From the NCBI RefSeq assembly GCF_025997995.1, contig NZ_AP026683.1, positions 930,501 to 994,500 of the forward strand: a stretch of 64,000 nt of DNA, in the 5' to 3' direction. The notes under the pieces were generated by a model. That model did not search any database. It was not told where the DNA came from and was given only the letters and a program-made list of their open reading frames with translations. Origin of the DNA: Sediminibacterium sp. TEGAF015 (lineage in GTDB: Bacteria > Bacteroidota > Bacteroidia > Chitinophagales > Chitinophagaceae). The position numbers were made by a program, and so were the translations under genes. Positions 7,173-16,735 of the stretch are shown piece after piece; within the stretch, counting starts at the first letter, position 1; the number at the start of each line of letters is the position of its first letter.

Positions 7173-9095
7173 TTAAACCTTTATTCTTTGAATCCTAACC
7201 GCATTCAATATCGCTAATAAAGCAACACCTACGTCCGCAATTACTGCTTCCCATAGAGTAGCTACACCGCCTGCGCCCAAAATCAATACAAACACTTTTA
7301 CTGTCATAGCTAAGATGATGTTTTGCCAAACAATGCTCCGGGTTATCTTTCCAATTTTAATAGCTGAAACTATCTTCTGGGGCTGATCGTTTTGAATGAC
7401 TACATCTGCTGTTTCAATTGTGGCATCGCTCCCTAACCCTCCCATTGCTATTCCAGCATCCGCCAATGCAACCACAGGTGCATCATTAACACCATCACCA
7501 ACAAAAGCGATATGTCGCCCTTCATCTTTTAGCCTCTGTACTTTCTCAACCTTACCCTCTGGTAGTAAATCACCATAAGCCTCATCTATACCAATCTTCC
7601 TTGCGACCTCATCTACTACAGATTGCTTATCGCCTGAAAGCATTACTGTTTTAATATTAAGGCTGTGCATGTCTTTGACAGCCTGGGCAGCATCGTCTTT
7701 TATTTCATCGGCAATAGTTATAAAACCTGCATATTGATTATTTATTGCAACAACAACGATTGTGTCAACAATGGTTTCTATTTCTGTTGGGTAGGATATG
7801 TTGTATTTCTTCAACAGTTTTGCATTACCTGCAAGCAAGTCCCTTCCACCTACTTTTCCCTTTAAGCCATAACCTGCGATTTCTTCTACTGTATCTGCAT
7901 TGATACCATTGACAGTTTCACCGGCATACTCCGTTACGGCTTTGGCTATAGGATGAGTTGAATTCTTCTCCACCGCAGCCGTAAGCTTTACCAACTCCTT
8001 TTCATCTATGTTGACCGAAACGACTTGTTGTACTTTAAAAACTCCTTTTGTCAATGTGCCGGTTTTATCCATAACCACAGCATTAACCTTTGTCATTACA
8101 TCAAGAAAGTTTCCTCCCTTAAATAAAATACCATTACGTGAGGCAAGACCTATGCCACCAAAATACCCTAGTGGAATGGATACCACCAATGCACATGGAC
8201 AACTGATTACCAAGAATACCAGTGCTCGGTAAAACCATGTTTGAAAATTATAATCTTCCACAAAAAAGTAAGGGACAAAACAAACTACAACAGCAAGAAA
8301 GAAAACGATTGGTGTGTAGATTTTGGCGAACCTGGAAATAAATAGTTGTGTCTGTGATTTTCTTGCAGTAGCATCTTGAACCATTTCTAAAATCTTACTC
8401 AGTTTACTATCTTTAAACAGCGCTTTCACTTTGATTTCTGCTACTGTATGCAGATTAATCATTCCCGCAAGAATAGTTTCTCCCTTATATTTTGCATCTG
8501 GTTTACTTTCCCCTGTTAAAGCTGCTGTATTAAATGAAGCATTTTCTGAAATCAGTTCACCATCTAATGCTACTTTTTCACCTGGTTTTACTAAGATGGT
8601 TTCGTTTAACTCAATAATAGAAGGGTCAACAACAAGAAGCGTACCATTTCTTGAAACTGTTACTTCATCGGGTCTTACGTCAAGCAGGGCTTTAATACTT
8701 CTTTTGGCATTATTTACAGCCGCATCCTGGAACCATTCGCCGATTTGGTAAAAAACCATCACAGCCACGCCTTCTTCATATTCTCCAATCACAAATGCAC
8801 CGATAGTGGCAACACTCATCAACACAAATTCATTGAAAATATCTCCCCGCTTTGACTTTCTGAAAGCAAGGTCCAGTACTTTACGACCTGCCAATAAATA
8901 AGCTCCCAGGTTTATGATCAATGAGGGAATCTTAGAGAACTCAATTTTGAACCCATATTCCAATACAAGCAGAATGATTAATATTGCTAATGCCAATAAT
9001 AGATCCCAATGATTTTTCCAACCCGATTCGTTTTCATCCTTAGCGGATCCATGGCCATGTGCAGCAATTTTTGTTTCATCATGTTTATGTGTCAT
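7173..9095 (-). CDS. cadA: Heavy-metal P1B-type ATPase, Zn/Cd/Pb exporter (CadA/ZntA-like)
   Basis: The 640-residue pump has TGES (about 194-197), the transmembrane metal motif CPC (299-301), DKTGT phosphorylation site (343-347) and the GDGVND hinge. Near the C-terminus the last helices carry the aspartate of IADVG that marks the Zn/Cd/Pb subgroup (P1B-2). The N-terminus is a short His-rich tail (HKHDE, HGHG) without an HMA domain. It would export divalent cations from cytoplasm to periplasm. It ends 10 bp from the next gene upstream on the strand and is read before the arsR unit, with its own operon spacing to the NicO-like gene. Confidence 0.92.
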   Translation of the reverse strand: MTHKHDETKIAAHGHGSAKDENESGWKNHWDLLLALAILIILLVLEYGFKIEFSKIPSLIINLGAYLLAGRKVLDLAFRKSKRGDIFNEFVLMSVATIGAFVIGEYEEGVAVMVFYQIGEWFQDAAVNNAKRSIKALLDVRPDEVTVSRNGTLLVVDPSIIELNETILVKPGEKVALDGELISENASFNTAALTGESKPDAKYKGETILAGMINLHTVAEIKVKALFKDSKLSKILEMVQDATARKSQTQLFISRFAKIYTPIVFFLAVVVCFVPYFFVEDYNFQTWFYRALVFLVISCPCALVVSIPLGYFGGIGLASRNGILFKGGNFLDVMTKVNAVVMDKTGTLTKGVFKVQQVVSVNIDEKELVKLTAAVEKNSTHPIAKAVTEYAGETVNGINADTVEEIAGYGLKGKVGGRDLLAGNAKLLKKYNISYPTEIETIVDTIVVVAINNQYAGFITIADEIKDDAAQAVKDMHSLNIKTVMLSGDKQSVVDEVARKIGIDEAYGDLLPEGKVEKVQRLKDEGRHIAFVGDGVNDAPVVALADAGIAMGGLGSDATIETADVVIQNDQPQKIVSAIKIGKITRSIVWQNIILAMTVKVFVLILGAGGVATLWEAVIADVGVALLAILNAVRIQRIKV

Positions 9096-9105
9096 ACTAT
9101 CTTAT

Positions 9106-9720
9106 TTAGTGTAAAAAAAATGTAACAATACCTACTATAATTAAAACTATACCTGTAATTCGTTTTTCATTATGCTCAATAAATTGTGAATTCATCATTT
9201 GAACTCCTTTAAATGCAAGTATTACAAGAGTGATAATCCCGGTGATGCTGATTACTGCATATACTAAAGCGATCAATAAGATACCATTCAAGCCATAAGC
9301 ACCAGCTGTCAGAAAAAGACTTTCTACTTCCAGGCAAGGAGATAAAAACATAGTGGTCGCAAAAATCAACACCCATTTAGTTTTTGACTTTTTGTAGTGC
9401 GGCACGTCATTATTTGCAGTATGATGATGCGGCAGATTAACTGTAAAATATATCAAACCGAATATGATCAATAATACTGGAGCAATTACATGCACATATC
9501 CTTCAAAGTGATACGCCAGCTTTGAGCCCACCATTCCCAAAGCTATCCCAAGAATAACAGTACCCATCACATGCGCAGAGGCAGAAATAGATGCCACCAG
9601 TATCAATTCATACTTTTCCCATTTCTCCGACCTTGCAATAGCAACCAATGGCAACCAGTGATTGGGAATAAGAGCATGAGTAATCCCTAATAATATGGTA
9701 CCTGTTATTATACTATACAT
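9106..9720 (-). CDS. NicO/UreH-like polytopic membrane protein, probable metal transporter
   Basis: The 204-residue protein has about six hydrophobic helices, an N-terminal histidine motif (GITHALIPNHWLPLV) in the first helix and a cytosolic-type His cluster (LPHHHT). The layout resembles the NicO/RcnA and UreH-like transporter superfamily. Substrate is not readable from sequence; the adjacent cadA, 10 bp downstream in the same direction, argues for cation traffic. An alternative is a generic TauE/DsbD-like exporter. Confidence 0.6.
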   Translation of the reverse strand: MYSIITGTILLGITHALIPNHWLPLVAIARSEKWEKYELILVASISASAHVMGTVILGIALGMVGSKLAYHFEGYVHVIAPVLLIIFGLIYFTVNLPHHHTANNDVPHYKKSKTKWVLIFATTMFLSPCLEVESLFLTAGAYGLNGILLIALVYAVISITGIITLVILAFKGVQMMNSQFIEHNEKRITGIVLIIVGIVTFFLH

Positions 9721-9758
9721 GTTACAATACTCCTATTATACAATTTTATTTTAACCAA

Positions 9759-10226
9759 TTAATCAGTGTTGTGTTTTTCGTTATGCCTGTTTATCATTTT
9801 ATTTTTCCATTTTACATACCATTTCTGGTGATGCAGTGAAAGCAATAAATATAAGGTAACTGTTCCAACAATAGCAATGATAAACATACTGAGGCCTACT
9901 GCCACACCAACTGCGGCAGTACACCAAACCGTGGCTGCTGTTGTAAGTCCATGAGATGTTCCGGCACTGTCGTTCCGATAAATAATACCAGCTCCAAGAA
10001 AGCCTACACCTGTAACAATATTGGCTATTACCCGGGAGATAGCAGCAGCATCACCTACAAGATGAGCCGCAACAGCAGTAAATAAAGTAGCTCCGATACA
10101 AACAGCGGCATAGGTTCTTATACCGGCATTGCGGGCGTGTTTCTCTCTGTCAAAGCCAATAAAAGTACCCAACAGAAACGAAACGATGAGTTTCCCAACA
10201 ATTATTAATTCGAATCGAACATCCAT
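9759..10226 (-). CDS. MgtC/SapB-family membrane protein
   Basis: The 155-residue protein has four to five helices with the MgtC/SapB pattern: LLGTFIGFDREKHARNAGIRTYAAVCIGATLFT, then GVGFLGAGIIYR and HGLTTAATVWCTAAVG (parts quoted separately are contiguous family blocks). MgtC-like proteins modulate membrane energy or Mg homeostasis; many homologues of this short form have no known function. It precedes the NicO-like gene by 38 bp and may be co-transcribed. Confidence 0.8.
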   Translation of the reverse strand: MDVRFELIIVGKLIVSFLLGTFIGFDREKHARNAGIRTYAAVCIGATLFTAVAAHLVGDAAAISRVIANIVTGVGFLGAGIIYRNDSAGTSHGLTTAATVWCTAAVGVAVGLSMFIIAIVGTVTLYLLLSLHHQKWYVKWKNKMINRHNEKHNTD

Positions 10227-10237
10227 TTTTTCAATAT

Positions 10238-10351
10238 TTACATAACATAATAGGTATTTGGATTTTCTTCAGCCGGCAGATTTCTATCACCTATCATCTG
10301 TTTTAAATTAATATCCATGGTAGCGGATAAACTTATTACTGGGATATCCAT
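10238..10351 (-). CDS. Possible 37-residue ORF or gene remnant
   Basis: The ORF reads MDIPVISLSATMDINLKQ and ends NTYYVM. Its composition is protein-like, and its frame stays open upstream (LPKHFKNTP), so it may be the tail of a decayed gene rather than an independent one. No family was recognised. It lies between the repeated hairpin at 10373 and the MgtC-like gene. Confidence 0.3.
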   Translation of the reverse strand: MDIPVISLSATMDINLKQMIGDRNLPAEENPNTYYVM

Positions 10352-10372
10352 CGGTGTATTTTTAAAATGTTT

Positions 10373-10443
10373 GGGTAGAGGAGCCCTGCCGCTCAAGGTT
10401 TCCCATTTTCATAAATGAGGCAAACAAAGCAGGGCTCCGACCC
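10373..10443. repeat. Conserved long hairpin downstream of RND genes, copy A
   Basis: The arms GGGTAGAGGAGCCCTGC and GCAGGGCTCCGACCC form a 14-15 bp stem around a loop of about 40 nt. The right arm and its flank (CAAAGCAGGGCTCCGACCCA) recur exactly at 24434-24453. It follows the adaptor gene stop at 10453. There is no strong T run on the minus strand, so terminator function is uncertain. Confidence 0.6.
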
Positions 10444-10452
10444 ATCCTATTT

Positions 10453-11667
10453 TTATTCTTCTTCCTCTACATTATTCATCTTCGACAATAAATCATAAGC
10501 TCCGTTAATCACCACGCTAATTTTCCTGTTAAACCCTCCTGGTAAAATCACTTCGGTATAACCATTTTCTGAAACGCCAGTCGTCACTTCAATTCTTTTA
10601 AACAGAATATGCTTTTCTGTAGCGACTTCATTTTTCCCATCGGCAGGTTTCTTTTCACTATTCTTTTCATTTGCTACTATAAAAATGTAAGATTTCCCTG
10701 CTGATTGAACGATAGCTTTATCAGGCAGCGCAGTAGTGGTAGCAATACCTGTTTCTACAATTCCCTTTAAATACATCCCTGGCAACAGGTTATTATCTTC
10801 CTGAGACAGATGTCCATGAACCCTAACCGTTCTTTCAGCGCTGATTTCACGACCAATTAAATGCACATCTGCAAACCGCTCCTTTGTTTCATTATTCAAT
10901 AAAAAACGAATTTTCTGACCAATCTTTAATTTCGGAACATCCTTTTCAAAAATGATCAGTTCTGCATGAAGGTGACGGGTATCTACAATTTCAAATAGTT
11001 CCTGGTTAGCGTTTACAAACTTCCCTATATTCACCAATACTTTAGTAACATAGCCCGATATAGGAGCATAAATATTTGCCCTGCCTGAAATGTTTTCCGG
11101 GTTGATTTTCTCAGGATTGATATTGATAAGCCCTAGTTTTGATTTTAATCCCTGTACTCTTGCCGTCATACTGTTATACTCGCTGCTGGCTTTTTGCAAG
11201 GTTTTTTTTGCATTTACATTTTCTTTTGCCAACTCTTGTTGTCTTTCTAATTCTTCTTTCAGGTAAATCAACTGACTTTTATAATCCAGATAATCCTGCT
11301 GAAGCTGGATAAATTCAGGATTCTCGAGTACGGCGATAACTTCACCCTTTACCACGGGCTTCCCCTGCAGCAAATCGGTATTTTTTAATGTGCCTCCATA
11401 GGGAGAAGAAACCGTTAATAGCTGTTGCGGAGGAACATCCAGTACTCCTGTAGCCTTGATAACGCTGCTGAGTTTTTTTTCTTCTACAACACCATACTGA
11501 ATGTCGACTGTTTTAAACTGGTCTTCCGACAAGCCCACAATATCTGCTTCTTCAGTTTTCGTTACTTCAATCGGAGCTGCTTCTGTATTTCCTTTGGAAG
11601 AGCAGGATGAAAGCCATATAGTAGCCGCTGTAAGTATAATAAGTGAATTCAAAAATTTCTGTTTCAT
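10453..11667 (-). CDS. czcB: RND efflux periplasmic adaptor (CzcB/CusB-type lipoprotein), system 1
   Basis: The 404-residue protein has a lipoprotein signal with lipobox LSSC near residue 22. A beta-barrel/lipoyl segment follows (SPYGGTLKNTDLLQGKPVVKGEVIAVLENPE in pieces), then a coiled-coil hairpin rich in Gln, Lys and Glu (residues ~125-190). The second lipoyl half carries YAPISGYVTKVLVNIGKFV. It links the inner-membrane pump to the outer-membrane channel. It is 27 bp downstream of the CzcA-CzcC fusion and is the last gene of that unit. No metal-binding N-terminal extension is present. Confidence 0.88.
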   Translation of the reverse strand: MKQKFLNSLIILTAATIWLSSCSSKGNTEAAPIEVTKTEEADIVGLSEDQFKTVDIQYGVVEEKKLSSVIKATGVLDVPPQQLLTVSSPYGGTLKNTDLLQGKPVVKGEVIAVLENPEFIQLQQDYLDYKSQLIYLKEELERQQELAKENVNAKKTLQKASSEYNSMTARVQGLKSKLGLININPEKINPENISGRANIYAPISGYVTKVLVNIGKFVNANQELFEIVDTRHLHAELIIFEKDVPKLKIGQKIRFLLNNETKERFADVHLIGREISAERTVRVHGHLSQEDNNLLPGMYLKGIVETGIATTTALPDKAIVQSAGKSYIFIVANEKNSEKKPADGKNEVATEKHILFKRIEVTTGVSENGYTEVILPGGFNRKISVVINGAYDLLSKMNNVEEEE

Positions 11668-11693
11668 ATTAATTTTATTTTACCCCGTTCTGA

Positions 11694-14600
11694 TTAATTG
11701 ATGCCACCGATAAATTCGATAGCAATGACGGTTTGATTATATTGATTTAAAAGTTTGGTATATCCCTGTTTTACAACAACGGCATTATTGAGTGATTGTG
11801 TCAATTCATAATAACCGATTTCGCCGGCAGTAAAAGCTCTTTGTGCCTGCGTAATGATGAGATTGGCCTGCGGCAAAGCTGTATTTCGGTAATAGTTTAT
11901 TTGAACTTTTTGTTTTTGCAATTCTCCAAACAGTGTTGTTAATTCACCTTGCAGGGTGAATTGATAATTGGTCAGTTCTGCTTCACGGCGCACCCGGTTT
12001 ACTTCTGCCGCTTTTACTTTTTCTTTTTGCGCCCTGGCAAATATGGGAATACTGATGCCTAAATTAACTCCTTGAAAACGACTGCCAACACCATAATATT
12101 TATCAACTCCATTCACAGTTTGATACCCTACTAAAGACTGGTTGAAATAGCCTACCGAGAAATCTGGTCTTAATCTTGACTGCTCAACAGCTTTCTCTTT
12201 GTTTGCAATATCAATCTGCTGTTTAATAAATGCAAGTGTGGGGTTAGCTGCAATGGCAGCGGTATCAAAATTTACCTGTATCCGCTTTTCAACAAGTAAT
12301 GTGTCGGCAATTGACGTAACAGAAGAATCTGCAGTGAACACTTTCAGACGATTTAATTCAATCCGGTAATCTTCTTCTGCACTTCGCAATTGCGCTTTTA
12401 TCTCATTTACCTTGCTTTCAGCATTATAATTTTCTAATGCATTTGTTTCTCCAGTTTTGTATCGCAATGCCGAAGATTTCAGTATATTTTCGTAAATGGA
12501 TAATAGCTCTTTCAGCAACCTTATTTCCTCAATCCAAAAGATCAACTGGTAATACGATATTTTTGTGTTCGCTGCAAGTTCAGTTTGATAAATTCTCAAT
12601 TGCAGTTCACTACTTTTGATATTTGATTCAGATAGCTTTATGAGACTTTTAAAGTACCCTGGATTCAGTATGCCCTGATTAATGCTGAAATTATTATCAT
12701 AGGCAATGCGACTATTGTACTGACCAAACGTTACACCGAAATTTGTTTTGCCATAATCTTTTACTGTCTTTTTCAACTGCTGCTGGTAACTTATATCCAG
12801 CGTTCCTACTTTAACCAAAGGATTATTCTTCATAGCTGATGCAACAGCATCACTAAGATTGATAACTATTTTTGGCTGTTGTGCATTTGCAGCAAATGAT
12901 GAGGTTAAAAACAGGATGAGTAATGAAGCCACCCCTTTCACCACATCAGACTTCATCATTTTTGGTTTTATCTTCTCAAACCATGTATATAATACTGGTA
13001 AAACCACCAACGTAAGAAATGTGGCCGTAATCAATCCTCCGATTACAACCGTTGCTAACGGCTTTTGCACTTCTGCTCCGGAACCTGTTGACAATGCCAT
13101 TGGCAAAAAGCCTAATGAAGCAACCGTCGCAGTCATTAATACCGGTCGCAACCTTATAGAAGTTCCCTTTAAGATGATTGCATTTATATCTGTCATACCT
13201 TCCTTTTTTAACCGGTTAAATTCACTGATTAATACAATACCATTTAATACCGCCACACCGAATAGCGCAATAAAACCAACACCAGCCGAAATACTAAATG
13301 GCATTCCCCTTAACCATAAGGCGAATACACCGCCAATAGCACTCATCGGTATAGCTGTAAATATGAGTAAGGAATATTTAATTGAACCAAAGGTGAAATA
13401 GAGCAATAAAAGTATCAGCGCTAATGCGACAGGTACCGCCACTGATAATCGTTTATTGGCCTCTTCAAGATTTTTAAACTGCCCGCCATAAGTAATAAAA
13501 TATCCAGGAGGCATTTTTACCTGTTTCTCAATTTTATCCTGGATTTCTTTTACAACTGATGAAATGTCCCGGCCTCTTGTATTAAAGCCAACAATGATTC
13601 TTCGCTTGGCATCTTCACGTTGAATCTGGTTAGGACCTAACTGCATATTGACATCGGCTACCTGCTCCAATGGAACTTGGTTGCCATCAGGTGTAGCAAT
13701 AAATAATCCTTTAACATCATCAATACTCTGGCGGCCTGTTTTTTCTAGCCTTACCACCATATCAAAACGTTTCTCGCCTTCATAAACAATACCTGCGGCT
13801 TCACCTGCAAAAGCAGCGCTGATGGTACGGTTTATATCTTCTACATTTAAACCAAATTGCGCAATCTTATCACGGTTTAGTTTAACCATAATTTGCGGCA
13901 GACCAGTCACCTGTTCTACATATAAATCTTCTGCACCTTTTACTGTGGGTACAATCACACCGATTTTTTTTGCCAGATCTGCCAGTACATCAAGGTCTTC
14001 CCCAAATATTTTAATGCCTACATCCTGACGGACACCTGAAATCAATTCATTAAACCGAAGTTGTATCGGCTGCGATAACCCATAGGAAACACCGGGTATT
14101 TTCTCCAGCTCTTTCTGCATCATTTCAGCCAACTCTTCTCTGTTATGTGCACTGGTCCATTCCTTTTTATCTTTTAAAAGGATGGTAATATCACATGCTT
14201 CTATGGGCATAGGGTCGGTAGGTATTTCAGAGGCACCAATCTTTCCAATCACTTCTTTTACTTCAGGAAATTTTTTCATCAGTAAATCCGAAGCCTGCGT
14301 TATTTTATCAATTGTCTGGCTTAACGAACTACCTGTCAGCAACCTTGTTTCTACTGCGAAATCTCCTTCTTCTAAAGTGGGAATAAATTCACCTCCTAAT
14401 GTTTTGAAAATAATGAGGCTGATTATAAATACACCAACAGCAATACTCACTACCAGTAATTTCATCTTAAGTGCCCCACGTATTAATGGGGTGTAAAGCC
14501 GCTGGAAAAACTTCATCATTTTATCGGAGAAGTTTTCCCTGTGGCTAATTTTTTTACTGAGAATTAAGGCGCTCATCATAGGTACATACGTAAGCGACAG

Positions 14601-16070
14601 TAAGAATGCCCCAAGAATGGCAAAAGATACAGTTTGCGCCATCGGGCCAAACATTTTTCCTTCGATACCTACGAGTGCCAGAATAGGTAAATAAACGATC
14701 AATATAATTATTTCACCAAAAGCAGCACTATTTCTAATTTTCGAAGCCGACTCAAATACTTCTGTATCCATTTCTGCCTGTGTTAGCCTTGTATTTTGCT
14801 TTCGCAAGCCGAGGTGGTGCATGGTTGCTTCTACGATAATCACCGCTCCGTCCACAATCAAACCAAAATCAATAGCACCTAAACTCATCAGGTTACCAGA
14901 AACACCAAACAGGTTCATCAACGAAATAGCAAAAAGCATGGCAAGCGGAATGACGGAAGCCACTATCAACCCGGAACGGATATTGCCAAGGAAAACCACC
15001 AATACAAAGATTACAATCAACGCACCTTCAATAAGGTTAGTTTTTACAGTTCCTATCGCCCTGCTAACTAAAGCGCTTCTGTCAAGAAAGGGTTCAATGA
15101 CCACACCTTCAGGCAAACTTTTCTGAATCTGTAATATTTTATCTTTTACACTGTTAATTACAATACTGGAATTTGCTCCTTTCAACATTAAAACAATACC
15201 ACCAACTACTTCGCCTTCTGCGTTACGGGTTAACGCACCATATTGCGTGGCATGACCCAACTGTACCATTGCAATATCTCTTATCAACACGGGTGCGCCA
15301 CCGGAAGTTCTTGTAACAACAATTTTTTCTATATCAGAAATTGTTTTAATAAATCCTTCACTGCGGATAAAATAAGCATTGGGTTTTTTATCTATATATG
15401 CACCGCCAGTATTCTGGTTATTTTTTTCAAGAGCATTAAATACATCCGCTATCGACAAATTATAACTGCGAAGTTTATCTGTATTCAATGCAATTTCATA
15501 TTGCTTTAAAAGACCGCCAAAACTGCTTACATCAGCAATACCGGGTGTCCCAAGCAACTGACGACGGACTATCCAGTCCTGAATCGTTCGAAGCGACATG
15601 GCGTCATATTTATTTTCATACCCTTTTTTAGCATGTAAAACATATTGATAAATTTCACCTAATCCCGTAGAAATAGGAGCCATCTCAGGATTGCCGATGT
15701 TATTGGGTATTTGGTTGCGGGCTTCTATCAACCGCTCACCTACTTGTTGACGAGCCCAATATATGTTAGCATCATCATGAAATACAACAGTAACTACGGA
15801 TAATCCAAATCTGGATATGGAACGGATTTCCTGCACTTCCGGAATTGTGGCCATAGTTTGTTCCACCGGGAATGAAATAAGTTGTTCTACTTCCTGTGCC
15901 GCCAATGATGGACTCAACGTAATTATCTGTACCTGATTATTTGTAATATCAGGAACGGCATCAATCGGCAATTTATTGGCCGAATAAACACCCCATATTA
16001 TTAATGCGAGTGTAAAAAGGCCAATGACCAATTTATTTTTAATGGAAAATTGAATGATTCTATTAAGCAT
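11694..16070 (-). CDS. czcA: CzcA-type RND pump fused to a CzcC/TolC-like outer-membrane channel
   Basis: The 1458-residue protein starts as a full heavy-metal RND permease (about residues 1-1035). It has the N-terminal helix LNRIIQFSIKNKLVIGLF, the TM4 relay region SLGAIDFGLIVDGAVIIVEA and a second half with RFNELISGVRQDVG. From residue 1038 (MMKSDVVKGV, DNA near 12959) a second signal-peptide-like helix ending SFAANAQ leads into an OEP/TolC domain with two helical repeats. The methionine triad of CusA is absent, so divalent cations are likelier substrates than Cu(I). No separate czcC accompanies this operon, consistent with a working fusion. Such fusions occur elsewhere in Bacteroidota. Confidence 0.9.
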   Translation of the reverse strand: MLNRIIQFSIKNKLVIGLFTLALIIWGVYSANKLPIDAVPDITNNQVQIITLSPSLAAQEVEQLISFPVEQTMATIPEVQEIRSISRFGLSVVTVVFHDDANIYWARQQVGERLIEARNQIPNNIGNPEMAPISTGLGEIYQYVLHAKKGYENKYDAMSLRTIQDWIVRRQLLGTPGIADVSSFGGLLKQYEIALNTDKLRSYNLSIADVFNALEKNNQNTGGAYIDKKPNAYFIRSEGFIKTISDIEKIVVTRTSGGAPVLIRDIAMVQLGHATQYGALTRNAEGEVVGGIVLMLKGANSSIVINSVKDKILQIQKSLPEGVVIEPFLDRSALVSRAIGTVKTNLIEGALIVIFVLVVFLGNIRSGLIVASVIPLAMLFAISLMNLFGVSGNLMSLGAIDFGLIVDGAVIIVEATMHHLGLRKQNTRLTQAEMDTEVFESASKIRNSAAFGEIIILIVYLPILALVGIEGKMFGPMAQTVSFAILGAFLLSLTYVPMMSALILSKKISHRENFSDKMMKFFQRLYTPLIRGALKMKLLVVSIAVGVFIISLIIFKTLGGEFIPTLEEGDFAVETRLLTGSSLSQTIDKITQASDLLMKKFPEVKEVIGKIGASEIPTDPMPIEACDITILLKDKKEWTSAHNREELAEMMQKELEKIPGVSYGLSQPIQLRFNELISGVRQDVGIKIFGEDLDVLADLAKKIGVIVPTVKGAEDLYVEQVTGLPQIMVKLNRDKIAQFGLNVEDINRTISAAFAGEAAGIVYEGEKRFDMVVRLEKTGRQSIDDVKGLFIATPDGNQVPLEQVADVNMQLGPNQIQREDAKRRIIVGFNTRGRDISSVVKEIQDKIEKQVKMPPGYFITYGGQFKNLEEANKRLSVAVPVALALILLLLYFTFGSIKYSLLIFTAIPMSAIGGVFALWLRGMPFSISAGVGFIALFGVAVLNGIVLISEFNRLKKEGMTDINAIILKGTSIRLRPVLMTATVASLGFLPMALSTGSGAEVQKPLATVVIGGLITATFLTLVVLPVLYTWFEKIKPKMMKSDVVKGVASLLILFLTSSFAANAQQPKIVINLSDAVASAMKNNPLVKVGTLDISYQQQLKKTVKDYGKTNFGVTFGQYNSRIAYDNNFSINQGILNPGYFKSLIKLSESNIKSSELQLRIYQTELAANTKISYYQLIFWIEEIRLLKELLSIYENILKSSALRYKTGETNALENYNAESKVNEIKAQLRSAEEDYRIELNRLKVFTADSSVTSIADTLLVEKRIQVNFDTAAIAANPTLAFIKQQIDIANKEKAVEQSRLRPDFSVGYFNQSLVGYQTVNGVDKYYGVGSRFQGVNLGISIPIFARAQKEKVKAAEVNRVRREAELTNYQFTLQGELTTLFGELQKQKVQINYYRNTALPQANLIITQAQRAFTAGEIGYYELTQSLNNAVVVKQGYTKLLNQYNQTVIAIEFIGGIN

Positions 16071-16078
16071 ATTTCTAT

Positions 16079-16261
16079 TTAATGTTTTGAAACAAGACGA
16101 TAATACTTAATTATAATTCCGACTATCGCCATCAGCATTATAATGCCAAGCACTATCAGTGTACCAGTTCTTATAACCCTCATCCACAAGGGCTTTACAG
16201 GGTCTTTGATCCTGCTGTAAACTGGTTTACTGCGGGTAATTGACCTTTTTTTATTAGTCAT
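16079..16261 (-). CDS. Small single-helix membrane protein
   Basis: The 60-residue product has a basic N-terminus (MTNKKRSITRSKPVYSR) and one hydrophobic helix (TLIVLGIIMLMAIVGIIIKYY), ending RLVSKH. It lies 8 bp upstream of the RND fusion and is probably co-transcribed, so it may be an accessory of the pump. An earlier in-frame ATG at 16306 would add 15 aromatic residues; the later start gives a more ordinary topology. No family was recognised. Confidence 0.55.
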   Translation of the reverse strand: MTNKKRSITRSKPVYSRIKDPVKPLWMRVIRTGTLIVLGIIMLMAIVGIIIKYYRLVSKH

Positions 16262-16332
16262 AACCACATGGTAAACGAAATGATAAAAATGTAGAAACCA
16301 GCGCATGATAACTGCACTGAAATAAGAAAAAA

Positions 16333-16653
16333 TTAAGCAGTTAGCTTTGGAGGCTGCCAGATAGAATAGGAAACTTCTGAATTAAAATTTTCATCATCAA
16401 GGGGATCCTTTTCAGATCGAAAAATAATTTTTACGAACTGTACCTTACTCAGAGGATGATAAAAGGCTGTCGCTGCACAGCATGAACAGGTGCAAAAAGG
16501 CGTGCACGCTTCTTTCGAATGATTATGTGCCTGGTGATTGGCGGAAGCTGAAATTTTTGATTCTGATTTTGCATTGCATTCCGTGCTGTCGCTACACGCA
16601 AGGCATGACAGGTAGAGCAGGGAAAAGCCTAAAAAGAAAAATAAAAATCTCAT
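16333..16653 (-). CDS. Secreted His/Cys-rich small protein (DUF6660-like)
   Basis: The 106-residue protein has a signal sequence with a lipobox-like LSCLAC and a CSD/CNAK cysteine pair. A His segment (NHQAHNHSKEAC) is followed by a dense cysteine cluster, TPFCTCSCCAAT. The arrangement recalls the DUF6660 group of short Bacteroidota proteins; I am not certain of the assignment. It probably sits in the periplasm or on the outer membrane and binds soft metal. It is in the same direction as the flanking metal genes. Confidence 0.55.
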   Translation of the reverse strand: MRFLFFFLGFSLLYLSCLACSDSTECNAKSESKISASANHQAHNHSKEACTPFCTCSCCAATAFYHPLSKVQFVKIIFRSEKDPLDDENFNSEVSYSIWQPPKLTA

Positions 16654-16735
16654 TACTGTAAAAATAGCAGGATATATTGCAATTTTTGTAGAAACAGGCT
16701 CCTAAAATTGCAATATGGTTGCAAAAGATGGAAGA

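Noticed and set aside
10373-10443. Cobalamin or other known riboswitch
   Set aside because: No conserved riboswitch core was found. The element lies after a stop codon, not before a gene that would be controlled, and is mainly one long stem.
12859-13401. A 180-codon plus-strand ORF inside the RND fusion gene
   Set aside because: It is antisense to a well-conserved RND domain and its protein text shows no family features.
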